Below, one piece after another: positions 8,238-15,730 of a stretch of 64,000 bases of DNA. Position 1 is the stretch's first letter; every line of letters starts with the position of its first letter. The stretch is from Jeotgalibacillus proteolyticus (GTDB taxonomy: Bacteria > Bacillota > Bacilli > Bacillales > Jeotgalibacillaceae). A program made the position numbers and the translations under genes. Below the pieces are notes generated by a model, which worked only from the letters and a program-made list of their open reading frames with translations, was not told the origin of the DNA and did no database searches. Location: contig NZ_PREZ01000005.1 in the NCBI RefSeq assembly GCF_002926065.1, positions 354,738-418,737 on the forward strand, given 5' to 3'.

Positions 8238-8981
8238 TTACCTGTCCAGCCCGTTTCTTTTATAAACGTAGACAAACAGTCCTAAACAAACGACGAACCA
8301 GCCGATCAGTACACTACTATCTAATAAACTCCATTCGTAGCCCCCGGAAAACAATCCTTGCGATAGGTTAGTCAGGACTCCTGCATAGGTGTAGTTAAGG
8401 ACATCGGCGATCATTTCATTATAAATACGGAACAATGGTGCGGAAGTTAAGACAAGTAAAATTGGCATACCTACAAGACCGGCTTGTGTCTGGTTTTTCG
8501 AGACAATCCCGATAATATAGCCAATTAAGATACTGATAATGCTGGCAGCTGCTGTAATTAAGAGATAGGTCGGCATTTGAATATCACCAAAAGCAATTCC
8601 ACTGACAGGAATCAATAGCACATTGACGAGCATTAAGATGATTAGCGTCGGCAGCATACTGCCAATAAAATATTCCACACCGTTGACAGAAGAGGTCATG
8701 AGCACTCTTAATGTGTTCTTTTCCTTTTCTTCAGCGATCGGATGGCTGCTCATTGAAACCCCGCCGATCCCAATGTTAAAGATAAGTCCGAACCCCAGTA
8801 GGAAAGCACCTGTTAAAAAGGTAACTCCCTCCTCCTCCACATTGACCTCAGGGATAAGATTTTTCATAATCAGAACAAAACCGATGGCGAAGACAGGGGT
8901 TAAGATCACACTCATATTTCCTAGCAGCAGTTGTAGTTTTAATTGAAAGATGGCATTAATTTTTTTCAGTGATACCTTCAC
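8238..8981 (-). CDS. ABC-2 type transporter permease
   Basis: A 247-residue membrane protein with about six hydrophobic segments, the usual size for an ABC-2 permease of the NatB/BcrB type. The start is GTG 8981, overlapping the stop of the ATPase gene (GTGA) with GGGAGGG nine bases upstream; a longer reading from 9035 would run 54 bases into the ATPase gene. The conserved SSHPIAEEKEKNTLRVLMTS segment, which contacts the ATPase in this family, is near residues 75-95. With the ATPase it forms an exporter, likely for a peptide, antibiotic or lipid. No biosynthesis genes are nearby, so a resistance or stress role is more plausible than self-immunity. Confidence 0.85.
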   Translation of the reverse strand: MKVSLKKINAIFQLKLQLLLGNMSVILTPVFAIGFVLIMKNLIPEVNVEEEGVTFLTGAFLLGFGLIFNIGIGGVSMSSHPIAEEKEKNTLRVLMTSSVNGVEYFIGSMLPTLIILMLVNVLLIPVSGIAFGDIQMPTYLLITAAASIISILIGYIIGIVSKNQTQAGLVGMPILLVLTSAPLFRIYNEMIADVLNYTYAGVLTNLSQGLFSGGYEWSLLDSSVLIGWFVVCLGLFVYVYKRNGLDR

Positions 8982-9832
8982 ACTAATTCCCTCCCTGTTA
9001 CTTCTAAGAAAACTTTTTCTAACGTTGGTTCGCACGAATGAATCGTTAGTAACTCATCACTCGCCATCCATTTGCTGATTTTTTCTATCGTTTCTTTTGT
9101 ATGAGGCAAAGTATGTTCGATCTCATTCTTTAATAAAACCTGATACTGTTTGTTTTTATTGAATTTAAGGGTTAACGCTTTAGGAGAGTCATTTTCTACG
9201 ATCAGGCCGTCGTTTAGCAGAGCGACCCGGTCACATAGCTTGGCTGCCTCCTCCATATTATGAGTAGTTAGGAAGATGGCTGTACCGATCTTTTTTAATT
9301 CGAGCAGCAGGTCATGAATCGCTTCAGAGTTCACGGGGTCCAATCCGCTAGTCGGTTCATCAAGGAACAGCACTTTAGGCTCGTGAAGCATTGCTCTCGC
9401 CAAAATTAACCGCTGCTTCATCCCCTTAGACAGCTTGCTCGCCAGTTTATCTTTATCCTCATACAATCCTACTTTTTTTAAAAGAAAATCGACGCGCTGT
9501 TTTTCTACATCCAGCAGCTTCGCAAATACGGTTAAATTTCTGTAGACCGTCAGTCTTTCATATAGTCCGCTGTTATCCGTGACGATGCCTACCTGCTCAT
9601 AAATCTCCTCATCTATTTGTTCTGTAGGTTTTCCTAATACTGAAGCTTTACCAGAGGTTTGAGGCAGCTGGCCGGTCAATATTTTAATCGTCGTGGTTTT
9701 CCCAGACCCGGAAGGTCCGAGAAAGCCGATAATTTCTCCTTCATGAACGCTAAAATTCAAATCCTTTAACGCCGTTTCTTTATGAAACTTCTTTGATAAA
9801 TGTTCAACATTAATCACTTTACGTTTTTTCAT
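8978..9832 (-). CDS. ABC transporter ATP-binding protein (BcrA/CcmA-like)
   Basis: A 284-residue ATPase with intact motifs: Walker A GPSGSGKTT near residue 38, the Q-loop replaced by a TDNSGLY segment, signature LSKGMKQRL, Walker B VLFLDEPTSGLDP and the switch TTHNMEEA. A C-terminal extension of about 70 residues resembles that of bacitracin-type exporter ATPases. GGAGAG precedes the ATG. The permease gene overlaps its end by four bases. A LytTR-type regulator is encoded 182 bp upstream on the same strand after a terminator, and a GAAGTTAACTTC palindrome lies about 50 bp upstream of the start. Confidence 0.9.
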   Translation of the reverse strand: MKKRKVINVEHLSKKFHKETALKDLNFSVHEGEIIGFLGPSGSGKTTTIKILTGQLPQTSGKASVLGKPTEQIDEEIYEQVGIVTDNSGLYERLTVYRNLTVFAKLLDVEKQRVDFLLKKVGLYEDKDKLASKLSKGMKQRLILARAMLHEPKVLFLDEPTSGLDPVNSEAIHDLLLELKKIGTAIFLTTHNMEEAAKLCDRVALLNDGLIVENDSPKALTLKFNKNKQYQVLLKNEIEHTLPHTKETIEKISKWMASDELLTIHSCEPTLEKVFLEVTGRELV

Positions 9833-9881
9833 TTTATCTCTCCTTCGTTACTTTCGAACCTATTGGTTGAATGGCATTCAA

Positions 9882-9893
9882 GAAGTTAACTTC
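9882..9893. promoter_or_regulatory. GAAGTTAACTTC palindrome upstream of the ABC exporter genes
   Basis: A perfect 12-bp palindrome 50 bp upstream of the ATPase start. A near copy (AAAGTTAACTTC) lies at 8223-8234 in front of the DUF6440 gene. LytTR proteins bind GTT-containing direct repeats, so these are candidate operators, but the spacing does not match the classical 21-22 bp repeat. Confidence 0.3.
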
Positions 9894-9969
9894 CTGATCT
9901 CTATAGTAGGAGAAGAACATCGAAAAGTCGTAAAAATTCGTTGAACAGTACTAAGAAGTGCTCAAATGT

Positions 9970-10006
9970 AAAAAAACGAGGCTGAAATATACGAATTTCA
10001 ACCTCA
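9970..10006 (-). terminator. Terminator after the LytTR regulator gene
   Basis: On the minus strand GAGGTTGAAAT / ATTTCAGCCTC forms an 11-bp stem with one mismatch, followed by GTTTTTT. It separates the regulator from the ABC exporter genes. Confidence 0.75.
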
Positions 10007-10014
10007 ATGGTACG

Positions 10015-11013
10015 TTAAAAACCTATTAATTCCTTCATTTCTTCAAGCCGGGATCGCGAAAGAGGTAATTTCACCTTGGGGTTCCCTTTCAAAATTAATG
10101 TGTAACTGTTTTTAGAATAACTAACTAATTCGGATACACGCTGCAAATTAATTAAATAGGAACGGTGGCACCTGAAAAAGCCGAATTTCCCTAACTTTCC
10201 TTCCAGTTCATTCATTGTTAAATCAGACGGAAAATATTCTTCACCGATACGAATATTACTCACACTGTTTATGCTTTCTATAAAATCAATTTCATCCGGA
10301 CTAAAAAAGATCGTCTTATCCTCCAGCTTACTTGACACTTTATAAACAATGCTTGGCTTTATCTCCTTCGGCTCATCTTTTATCTCGTCGTCCGGCTCTG
10401 CCTCAATTGCGAGATCGGTCTTTTGCAGACCGGTTTGAGGATAATATCGATAAACCTCCTTGCTTAACAGCAGGAGCTCTTCTATGTAATGGGAAGTAAA
10501 CAAAATGGTGATCTTTGCGTTCCGCAAATGTTCCACCCCTTTTAAGTACAGTTCAATGCCTTCATCCGTTAAATTGGTTAGAGGACTTTCAATTAACAAC
10601 AGCTTGGGAGACATCAAAAACATACGAAACATACTGACTCTTCGCATCTGATCGATCGTCAGCCGTTTTATTTTTGTCTGCCACACGTCAGACAGTGAGA
10701 ATGCCGCAATATAACCTTCTGGAGAAGATTCAAAATCCGAAATTTTCTTAAAGAAATTCAAATAACCCTGCACCGTTAAATTTTCATACAAGCCATCTTC
10801 TCTAATATCAGCTAATACGGAATTTGTTTCTCTATAAATATGTCCGCTAGAAGGTGTAATTTTACCCGAAAGCAGTTCAAAAAAAAGCTCACTTTCTTCT
10901 CTGGACATTTTGATGCCGATTTGGGAATACTCCTCAATCATCAAATCTATCCCTTTTAAGACCGTGCGATTATTCTTCTGCTTCATTACGTTTTCTAACG
11001 TCACTAAGTTCAT
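10015..11013 (-). CDS. LytTR transcriptional regulator with degenerate ABC ATPase domain
   Basis: A 332-residue two-domain protein. Residues 1-205 align in order with an ABC ATPase, but the key motifs are lost. The Walker A position reads GIKMSREESELFFEL without GKS/T, the signature position reads RLTIDQMRRV, and Walker B has become LLLIESPLTN with no DE pair. An acidic linker follows (about 205-225). Residues 230-332 are a LytTR DNA-binding domain with FRCHRSYLINLQRV and a conserved basic end. Known LytTR regulators usually carry receiver or membrane input domains. Here the dead ATPase fold may sense the exporter or a nucleotide-independent signal. It lies next to an ABC exporter operon, the probable target. 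Confidence 0.85.
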   Translation of the reverse strand: MNLVTLENVMKQKNNRTVLKGIDLMIEEYSQIGIKMSREESELFFELLSGKITPSSGHIYRETNSVLADIREDGLYENLTVQGYLNFFKKISDFESSPEGYIAAFSLSDVWQTKIKRLTIDQMRRVSMFRMFLMSPKLLLIESPLTNLTDEGIELYLKGVEHLRNAKITILFTSHYIEELLLLSKEVYRYYPQTGLQKTDLAIEAEPDDEIKDEPKEIKPSIVYKVSSKLEDKTIFFSPDEIDFIESINSVSNIRIGEEYFPSDLTMNELEGKLGKFGFFRCHRSYLINLQRVSELVSYSKNSYTLILKGNPKVKLPLSRSRLEEMKELIGF

Positions 11014-11350
11014 TCGTACTCGCCATCCGTTTCTGATGTTTTTTACTTTATAGATTACATACTAGAACATGAAATCTGGGAAAGATACCTTTTTATTTAT
11101 TCTTACAAGATGCAAGTGCCCTGCCCCGTAATTTTTTAAGAAACCTCACCCATTGGTTTTTAATGATCATACATTTCCATCATTTCCTTTTGTACCATAT
11201 AAAAATTAAAGCTTGCCTCCCCACCAATGCTTGTATCAGTTGACACTCAATTTGTATTTGTTAAGCCTCAAAATTTTTATAAACCGTTCTTCCTAAAAAA
11301 GGAAGCTGCTTTTTACTGCATCAGCTTCCAGGGGATCTATCCTTTTTAAA
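11014..11350. other. Intergenic gap upstream of the LytTR regulator
   Basis: Contains a weak promoter-like pair for the regulator (TTTCAT, 16 bp, TATAAA, minus strand, about 11052-11079) and the terminator of the bpsB gene at its left-to-right end. A 28-codon minus-strand open stretch (11160-11246, GTG start) reads like the tail of a protein but has no convincing ribosome binding site. Confidence 0.4.
11295..11329 (-). terminator. Terminator after bpsB
   Basis: GGAAGCTG / CAGCTTCC stem, followed on the minus strand by TTTTTT. Confidence 0.8.
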
Positions 11351-11875
11351 TTATTCAAATGCCCTTTGATAATTGGTAACGCTTTTCAAGGCCTTCTCTT
11401 CTGCCGGAATTCGGACAGAAAGCATAGCTGCATTCAGGAGGGTGAAGACTGCTGCGGTGACATAGGCCTGAAAAATGAGTGGCAGGAGGAGGATTTCAAT
11501 GGTTACGATTACGTAGTTGGGGTGCTTTATAAAGGCATAAGGTCCTCTTCTTACTACCTTCGCTCCCGGCAGAATGAGAATCTTTGTGTTCCAAAAACGT
11601 CCTAATGAATATAAGCACCATACTCTGAGGACCTGGGTTAAAATAAAAAGAAACGCGAGAAACGGCCATATAGGTGAAAGTGGTTTATTTGATGCCACAG
11701 TCTCAACGAGCAGGCAGATAAAAAAACCGGCGTGAAGGGCGATCATAAAGGGATAATGGGAAGCGCCTGCTTCAAATGCTCCCCGCTCTCTCATCCATTT
11801 TTCGTTTTCCTTTGCCAGTACAAGCTCTGCCAGCCGCTGAAGCAGCACGGCGCTATATACAAAATAAAAAATCAT
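11351..11875 (-). CDS. bpsB: Isoprenylcysteine carboxyl methyltransferase-family protein, alkylpyrone O-methyltransferase (BpsB/YpbQ)
   Basis: A 174-residue membrane methyltransferase with four to five hydrophobic helices. The conserved C-terminal signature of the ICMT family is present: RRGPYAFIKHPNYVIV, then the PAEEKALK segment that closes the SAM site. The gene is 13 bp downstream of a type III polyketide synthase gene, the same pairing as bpsA-bpsB in B. subtilis, where BpsB methylates alkylpyrones at the membrane. Length agrees with YpbQ (about 170). The family is clear; the pyrone substrate is inferred from the pairing. Confidence 0.85.
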   Translation of the reverse strand: MIFYFVYSAVLLQRLAELVLAKENEKWMRERGAFEAGASHYPFMIALHAGFFICLLVETVASNKPLSPIWPFLAFLFILTQVLRVWCLYSLGRFWNTKILILPGAKVVRRGPYAFIKHPNYVIVTIEILLLPLIFQAYVTAAVFTLLNAAMLSVRIPAEEKALKSVTNYQRAFE

Positions 11876-11888
11876 GTCCTCTACCTCC

Positions 11889-12971
11889 TTAGCCCCATTT
11901 CAACAGCAAAAGTTCGCCGCTAAACCCCGGGCCAAGTGCTGTCATTAGCCCGTACTCTCCCGGTGCACATTCGCCCGTTTTCATAAATTCCTCCAAAACA
12001 TATAAAACGGTCGGTGAAGACATATTCCCGTTTTGAATTAGCACTTCTCTTGAGTGGCTTGTTTTTTCAGTTGAATAGTTCATGGCTTTTTCGTAGGCAC
12101 GGAGTACCTTTTTTCCTCCGGGATGAGCAACAAAATGGGAGATGCTTTCAGTGTTTATATGTTGATCCGAGAGAAATTGCTGAACAAACGGACCAAGCCA
12201 CCCGCCAATAATGGATGGAATATCCTTTGAGAAAACAACATGCAGCCCGCTGTTTTTAACCTCCCACCCCATGACGTCCTCAGAGTCTGGCATCCATTTG
12301 GAAGCAGTCGATATAATATCCGGCACAGGTTTTTTTGTTCTTATATCCGATTGGTCTCCCGCAACAAGCGCACAGGCCACCCCATCGGCGAATAAAGAGG
12401 CGCCAATCAAATTGCTTTTTGACCGATCTCCATGCTGAAAGGTTAAGCTGCAAAGCTCAACACAAAGCACAAGCACCTTTGCAGAAGGATGTGCGAGGCA
12501 GTAATCATATGCACGGCTAAGTCCTGCGGCACCGCCTGCACAGCCCAGGCCCCAGATCGGGATCCGTTTTAGCGTATCTTTAAAAGGAAGCTTATTCATA
12601 ATTCTTGCATCCACACTTGGAGTTGAAATTCCCGAGCTTGAAACAAATAGGATCGCATCGATATCCTCACAGGAAATGTCATCCTCTAAAAACGTCCTGT
12701 TTTTTAAGCAGGCTATAATCGCTTCCTGCCCTAATTGTGTGGCAAGTTTTATATAAAGCTCGTTTCGTTCCTCAAAATCATGTGGTTGTTCAAACCATTC
12801 TAACGGCACGCAAAAATGTCTTGTTTTAATTTCACCATTTTGAAAAACGTTCATCAGGCGGTCTATTTCATTAAAATCGTGTTGAAATAATTTTCGCGTC
12901 AGGGCTGCTGTATCTTCCTGATTTACTTTATACGCCGGTTTATGGGAGCTGACAGATAAAATCTTTGGCAA
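11889..12971 (-). CDS. bpsA: Type III polyketide synthase (BpsA/chalcone-synthase family)
   Basis: A 360-residue thiolase-fold enzyme that condenses a fatty acyl-CoA starter with malonyl-CoA to make alkylpyrones or related phenolic lipids. The catalytic triad is visible: Cys144 in WGLGCAGGAAG, a His in VAHPGGKKVL, and an Asn in IQNGNMSSPT. The C-terminal GPGFSGELLLL is typical of the family. The start is TTG 12971 with GGAGGG about eight bases upstream. It is co-transcribed with the methyltransferase gene. In B. subtilis the products are membrane-active lipids of uncertain physiological role. Confidence 0.92.
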   Translation of the reverse strand: MPKILSVSSHKPAYKVNQEDTAALTRKLFQHDFNEIDRLMNVFQNGEIKTRHFCVPLEWFEQPHDFEERNELYIKLATQLGQEAIIACLKNRTFLEDDISCEDIDAILFVSSSGISTPSVDARIMNKLPFKDTLKRIPIWGLGCAGGAAGLSRAYDYCLAHPSAKVLVLCVELCSLTFQHGDRSKSNLIGASLFADGVACALVAGDQSDIRTKKPVPDIISTASKWMPDSEDVMGWEVKNSGLHVVFSKDIPSIIGGWLGPFVQQFLSDQHINTESISHFVAHPGGKKVLRAYEKAMNYSTEKTSHSREVLIQNGNMSSPTVLYVLEEFMKTGECAPGEYGLMTALGPGFSGELLLLKWG

Positions 12972-13035
12972 GGAACTTCCCTCCTGGAAATGAACTCAGA
13001 TTTCACTAGTATTTCCCTGCCATGGGGTTTTAAAC

Positions 13036-13075
13036 AAAAAAAGAGACCGGGACAAATGTCGTCTCAGCCTCTTTT
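13036..13075 (-). terminator. Terminator within repeat copy 2
   Basis: On the minus strand AAAGAGGCTGAGACGAC / GTCCCGGTCTCTTT is followed by a run of T. It lies downstream of the YhdH-type oxidoreductase gene and upstream of bpsA. Confidence 0.7.
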
Positions 13076-13213
13076 TACCCGATTCACTGCGCTTCAGGGG
13101 GATGCTTTTCCGCGGGACGGGTCCCTTTGCTAACTTGCTTCGCAAGTGGATCTCAAGCTCCCGCTTCCTCTAAGCAGGAGTCACCCCCTTACGCGCCATT
13201 CACCTCACGTTTC
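13036..13213 (-). repeat. Palindromic repeat, long type (terminator-bearing), copy 2
   Basis: Same organisation as the copy at 74-248, with a CACCTCACGTTT end at 13203-13213. The outer hairpin of the other end is at 13036-13075. The core is more diverged: one side reads ACGGGTCCC where other copies have ACGGGGCTT. Confidence 0.8.
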
Positions 13214-13242
13214 TATAATTATTGTTATGTCACGGACTTTTT

Positions 13243-14244
13243 TTAAGAATCCATTCTCACTAATACACGTCCGCGTATTTTGCTTTGTAAAATATCGCGC
13301 ATTGCTTCAGGTGTTTCTTCCAGGGAAACCTCTCTGTCTATCAGATCAGTAATATCATCAAGCTTTAAATCACTGGCAAGACGGGTCCAGATCTCCTGTC
13401 TTAGCGGCATTGGACAATAGGCTGAATCTACTCCAAGGAGGTTTACTCCCCTTAAAATAAATGGATGAACCGTCGTAGGAACGTCGGTGCCTCCTGTTAA
13501 TCCGCTCACTGCCACGGAACCGCCCTGTTTAATTTTGCTGAGCACAGCTGCCAGGCTTTTGCCGCCTACAGGATCGACAGCCGCCTGCCAAATGCCTTTT
13601 TGCAGGGGCTTAAGCTTTCCGCCATCATATACCTCTTCACGTGAAATCACGCTGTCGGCGCCTATTTTTTTCAAATGTTCATGTTCAGCTTCCTTGCCCG
13701 TGCTTGCGACGACTTTATATCCACGCTTCGCAAGCATCGCAACGGCCATGCTTCCAACTCCCCCGGTAGAACCGGTTACAAGGACCTCTCCCTGATCAGG
13801 CGTAAGACCGTTTGCTTCTAATCGATGGATGGAAAGAGCTGCAGTAAAGCCTGCCGTTCCATATACCATTGCTTCTTTTAAGGTCATATTCTGTGGCAGC
13901 GGCACAACCCATTCTGCCGGTATGCAGGCAAACTCACTGTAACCTCCATAATGAGAGACACCAATATCGTAGCTTGTTGCAATAACATGATCACCCTCGT
14001 TAAAGCGCGGGTCTGTCGTAGAAACGACTGTACCTGCAAGGTCAATTCCTGGCACCATCGGATAGGACTGGACAATTTTTCCGTCTTTGACTCCTGCAAG
14101 CCCATCCTTAAAATTAACACTTGAATAGGCAACCCTGATTAAAACATCTCCTTTTGGGAGACTGTTTTGTTCGATGTTTTTGACCTCTACTGTGACATCT
14201 TCCTCTTTTTTATCTATTACTACTGCCCGGAAACTCGACATCAT
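13243..14244 (-). CDS. YhdH/YhfP-family NADPH-dependent oxidoreductase (AcuI-like)
   Basis: A 333-residue zinc-independent medium-chain reductase. The N-terminal GroES-like fold contains SSVNFKDGLAG and PGIDLAGTV; the Rossmann domain has VLVTGSTGGVGSMAVAMLA for NADPH binding and a GKEAEHEHLKKIGAD segment. This pattern matches the YhdH/YhfP group, which includes AcuI acrylyl-CoA reductases. The cysteines of the catalytic zinc site are absent, as expected. AGGGGTGGG precedes the double ATG start. It appears to be a single-gene unit ended by the terminator in the neighbouring repeat. The physiological substrate cannot be told from sequence. Confidence 0.85.
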   Translation of the reverse strand: MMSSFRAVVIDKKEEDVTVEVKNIEQNSLPKGDVLIRVAYSSVNFKDGLAGVKDGKIVQSYPMVPGIDLAGTVVSTTDPRFNEGDHVIATSYDIGVSHYGGYSEFACIPAEWVVPLPQNMTLKEAMVYGTAGFTAALSIHRLEANGLTPDQGEVLVTGSTGGVGSMAVAMLAKRGYKVVASTGKEAEHEHLKKIGADSVISREEVYDGGKLKPLQKGIWQAAVDPVGGKSLAAVLSKIKQGGSVAVSGLTGGTDVPTTVHPFILRGVNLLGVDSAYCPMPLRQEIWTRLASDLKLDDITDLIDREVSLEETPEAMRDILQSKIRGRVLVRMDS

Positions 14245-14257
14245 TACCCACCCCTTA

Positions 14258-14869
14258 TCAGTTCATTTTTCTCCTTATTTTTGAAACATATGGATTATTT
14301 GATGCCCAAAACCTCCATGGATAATCCCGGGCTTCCCCGGTATTATCTATGCCGATTCTGGGTCCAGTTGATATAGCAAAGGAACTTTTCGTCCATCCTT
14401 CACAAATTAGTAAAGGCGGGGAGGTAAAATGATTACCATAGTCGTCCATCGTTATACCCAAGGCTTTTGTTAATTTACCCGGACCGTTCGTCCATTCAAA
14501 CTGAGGACGGCCAGCCCGTCTTATTTCCATCAGAGATTTTCCTTCAAGCGGTTCGACTGCCCGGATTAAGACTGCTTCCGGTCTGCCGATTTCACTGCTT
14601 ACTACGTTGACAAGCGTGTGCGTGTGCATGGTATATGTATACACCGATCCAGCCTGCCCAAACATAATCTCCGTTCTTTTTGTTCTTCGATTGCCAAAGC
14701 TGTGAGCTGCACGGTCCTCAGGTCCCATATAGGCTTCCGTTTCCACAATATACCCTGAAGCGAGCCCCTCCTCCGTTTCCTTTACCAGCAAACAGCCTAA
14801 AAGGCTCTTGGCAAGCTCAAGTGTAGGCTGGCTATAAAAGGCTTGCGGTAAAGCTTGATAATGCTCCAT
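14258..14869 (-). CDS. DNA-3-methyladenine glycosylase (AAG/Mpg family)
   Basis: A 203-residue base-excision repair enzyme of the alkyladenine glycosylase fold. The catalytic Glu and its surroundings appear as VETEAYMGPEDRAAH near residues 43-57. Further family segments are GSVYTYTMHTHTLVNVV, VLIRAVEPLEG, NGPGKLTKALGI and GPRIGI. The usual YFIYGMH stretch is YTYTMHTH here, a tolerated variation in Bacillus relatives. Length is typical (about 195-205). It is 13 bp upstream of the oxidoreductase gene on the same strand, so the two may be co-transcribed. Confidence 0.92.
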   Translation of the reverse strand: MEHYQALPQAFYSQPTLELAKSLLGCLLVKETEEGLASGYIVETEAYMGPEDRAAHSFGNRRTKRTEIMFGQAGSVYTYTMHTHTLVNVVSSEIGRPEAVLIRAVEPLEGKSLMEIRRAGRPQFEWTNGPGKLTKALGITMDDYGNHFTSPPLLICEGWTKSSFAISTGPRIGIDNTGEARDYPWRFWASNNPYVSKIRRKMN

Positions 14870-15014
14870 TGGTCGAACGCTCCTGTCTTATAAAAGCTAA
14901 CTGTTACTCTACATTCCCTTATGATGGGCTGTCTGAAACGCTGTATAAAATATTTTCCAGTTTTAAATAAAGAAAGTTTTACACCGGACTAAGGAAAAAA
15001 GTTATGTATAACGA

Positions 15015-15048
15015 CAAAAAAACGACTGACAGAAAATCTGTCAGTCGT
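15015..15048 (-). terminator. Terminator after the cold-shock gene
   Basis: A perfect 11-bp stem (ACGACTGACAG / CTGTCAGTCGT, five-base loop) followed on the minus strand by TTTTTTT. Confidence 0.9.
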
Positions 15049-15063
15049 TCCGGATTGTAAAAA

Positions 15064-15264
15064 TTATAATTTTACAACGTTAGCAGCTTGGTCGCCACGG
15101 TTACCTTGAGTGATATCAAAGCTTACGCGTTGGCCTTCTTCAAGAGATTTGAAGCCTTCTCCAGTGATAGCTGAGAAATGTACGAATACATCTTCGCCGC
15201 CTTCAACCTCGATGAAGCCAAATCCTTTTTCTGCATTAAACCATTTTACTGTACCTTCGTTCAT
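15064..15264 (-). CDS. cspD: Cold-shock protein (CspD-like)
   Basis: A 66-residue OB-fold RNA chaperone. It has both RNP motifs, KGFGFIEV (RNP1) and VFVHFSAI (RNP2), and ends QAANVVKL, closest in my memory to B. subtilis CspD. TGGAGGT precedes the ATG. The gene has a strong terminator and an unusually long upstream region with a 12-bp inverted repeat (15321-15375), consistent with a structured leader, which is common for csp genes. Assignment between CspB, CspC and CspD is uncertain; the family is certain. Confidence 0.95.
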   Translation of the reverse strand: MNEGTVKWFNAEKGFGFIEVEGGEDVFVHFSAITGEGFKSLEEGQRVSFDITQGNRGDQAANVVKL

Positions 15265-15320
15265 GGTAAAACCTCCAACAATTAATTAAATTTTACTTAA
15301 CGCTGTAAAAATAGACAATC

Positions 15321-15375
15321 CACATGTTAACACGAACTACACTGTCAAAAGAAATATAATTCCTGTTAACATGTG
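15321..15375. promoter_or_regulatory. Inverted repeat upstream of the cold-shock gene
   Basis: CACATGTTAACA (15321-15332) and its exact complement TGTTAACATGTG (15364-15375) are 31 bp apart, 57-111 bp upstream of the start codon. GACAATC and GATTGT flanks extend the symmetry. It could be a leader-RNA hairpin or a protein-binding pair. Confidence 0.5.
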
Positions 15376-15529
15376 AATTAAAAGATTGTTACTTATTAAG
15401 CATAGACCAATCTTAGCACGTATAAAAACAAATAGCAACCCTTTATCGAATAACTTATTTAAAGGATCTTGTCAACGAGTTTTTATTCTGTTTTTCGACA
15501 ATTTTTTTAATTTTTTCTCTATTTTAATA

Positions 15530-15557
15530 CAAAAAAGTCCGCATTTTTGGCGGACTT
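15530..15557 (-). terminator. Terminator after the 31-residue peptide gene
   Basis: AAGTCCGC / GCGGACTT stem with a seven-base loop, followed on the minus strand by TTTTTT. It supports transcription of the small ORF just upstream. Confidence 0.8.
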
Positions 15558-15564
15558 AACTTCT

Positions 15565-15660
15565 TTAATATTTTTTTGTCTTTCTGTTCCTCATAAACTT
15601 TCTTATAATCGGGTAAATAATTGGACCGAATTTAATAACATTACGCACTAATTTTCCCAT
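15565..15660 (-). CDS. Small basic hydrophobic peptide, 31 residues, unknown function
   Basis: A short ORF from ATG 15660, with AGGAGG ten bases upstream and a terminator eight bases after the stop. The peptide begins MGKLVRNVIKFGPII and ends MRNRKTKKY. It is strongly basic and amphipathic, with a central FGPIIYPII segment. A well-placed ribosome binding site plus a dedicated terminator make it a real gene more probably than chance. I do not recognise a named family; short basic peptides of this form occur uncharacterised in Bacillus genomes. It could be a membrane-associated peptide, but that is inference. Confidence 0.65.
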   Translation of the reverse strand: MGKLVRNVIKFGPIIYPIIRKFMRNRKTKKY

Positions 15661-15730
15661 AATATTGATCCCTCCTGTTTTGTTTAGAATATTCCCTATA
15701 GGAGGCTTCGACAAACATCCCTATTTCTTT

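Noticed and set aside
8982..9035. N-terminal extension of the ABC-2 permease
   Set aside because: Runs 54 bases into the ATPase gene; the overlapping GTG at 8981 has a ribosome site at the right distance.
11160..11246. 28-codon minus-strand stretch ending EMMEMYDH
   Set aside because: Protein-like, but it starts right after a stop with no clear ribosome site; possibly a gene remnant, too little to call.
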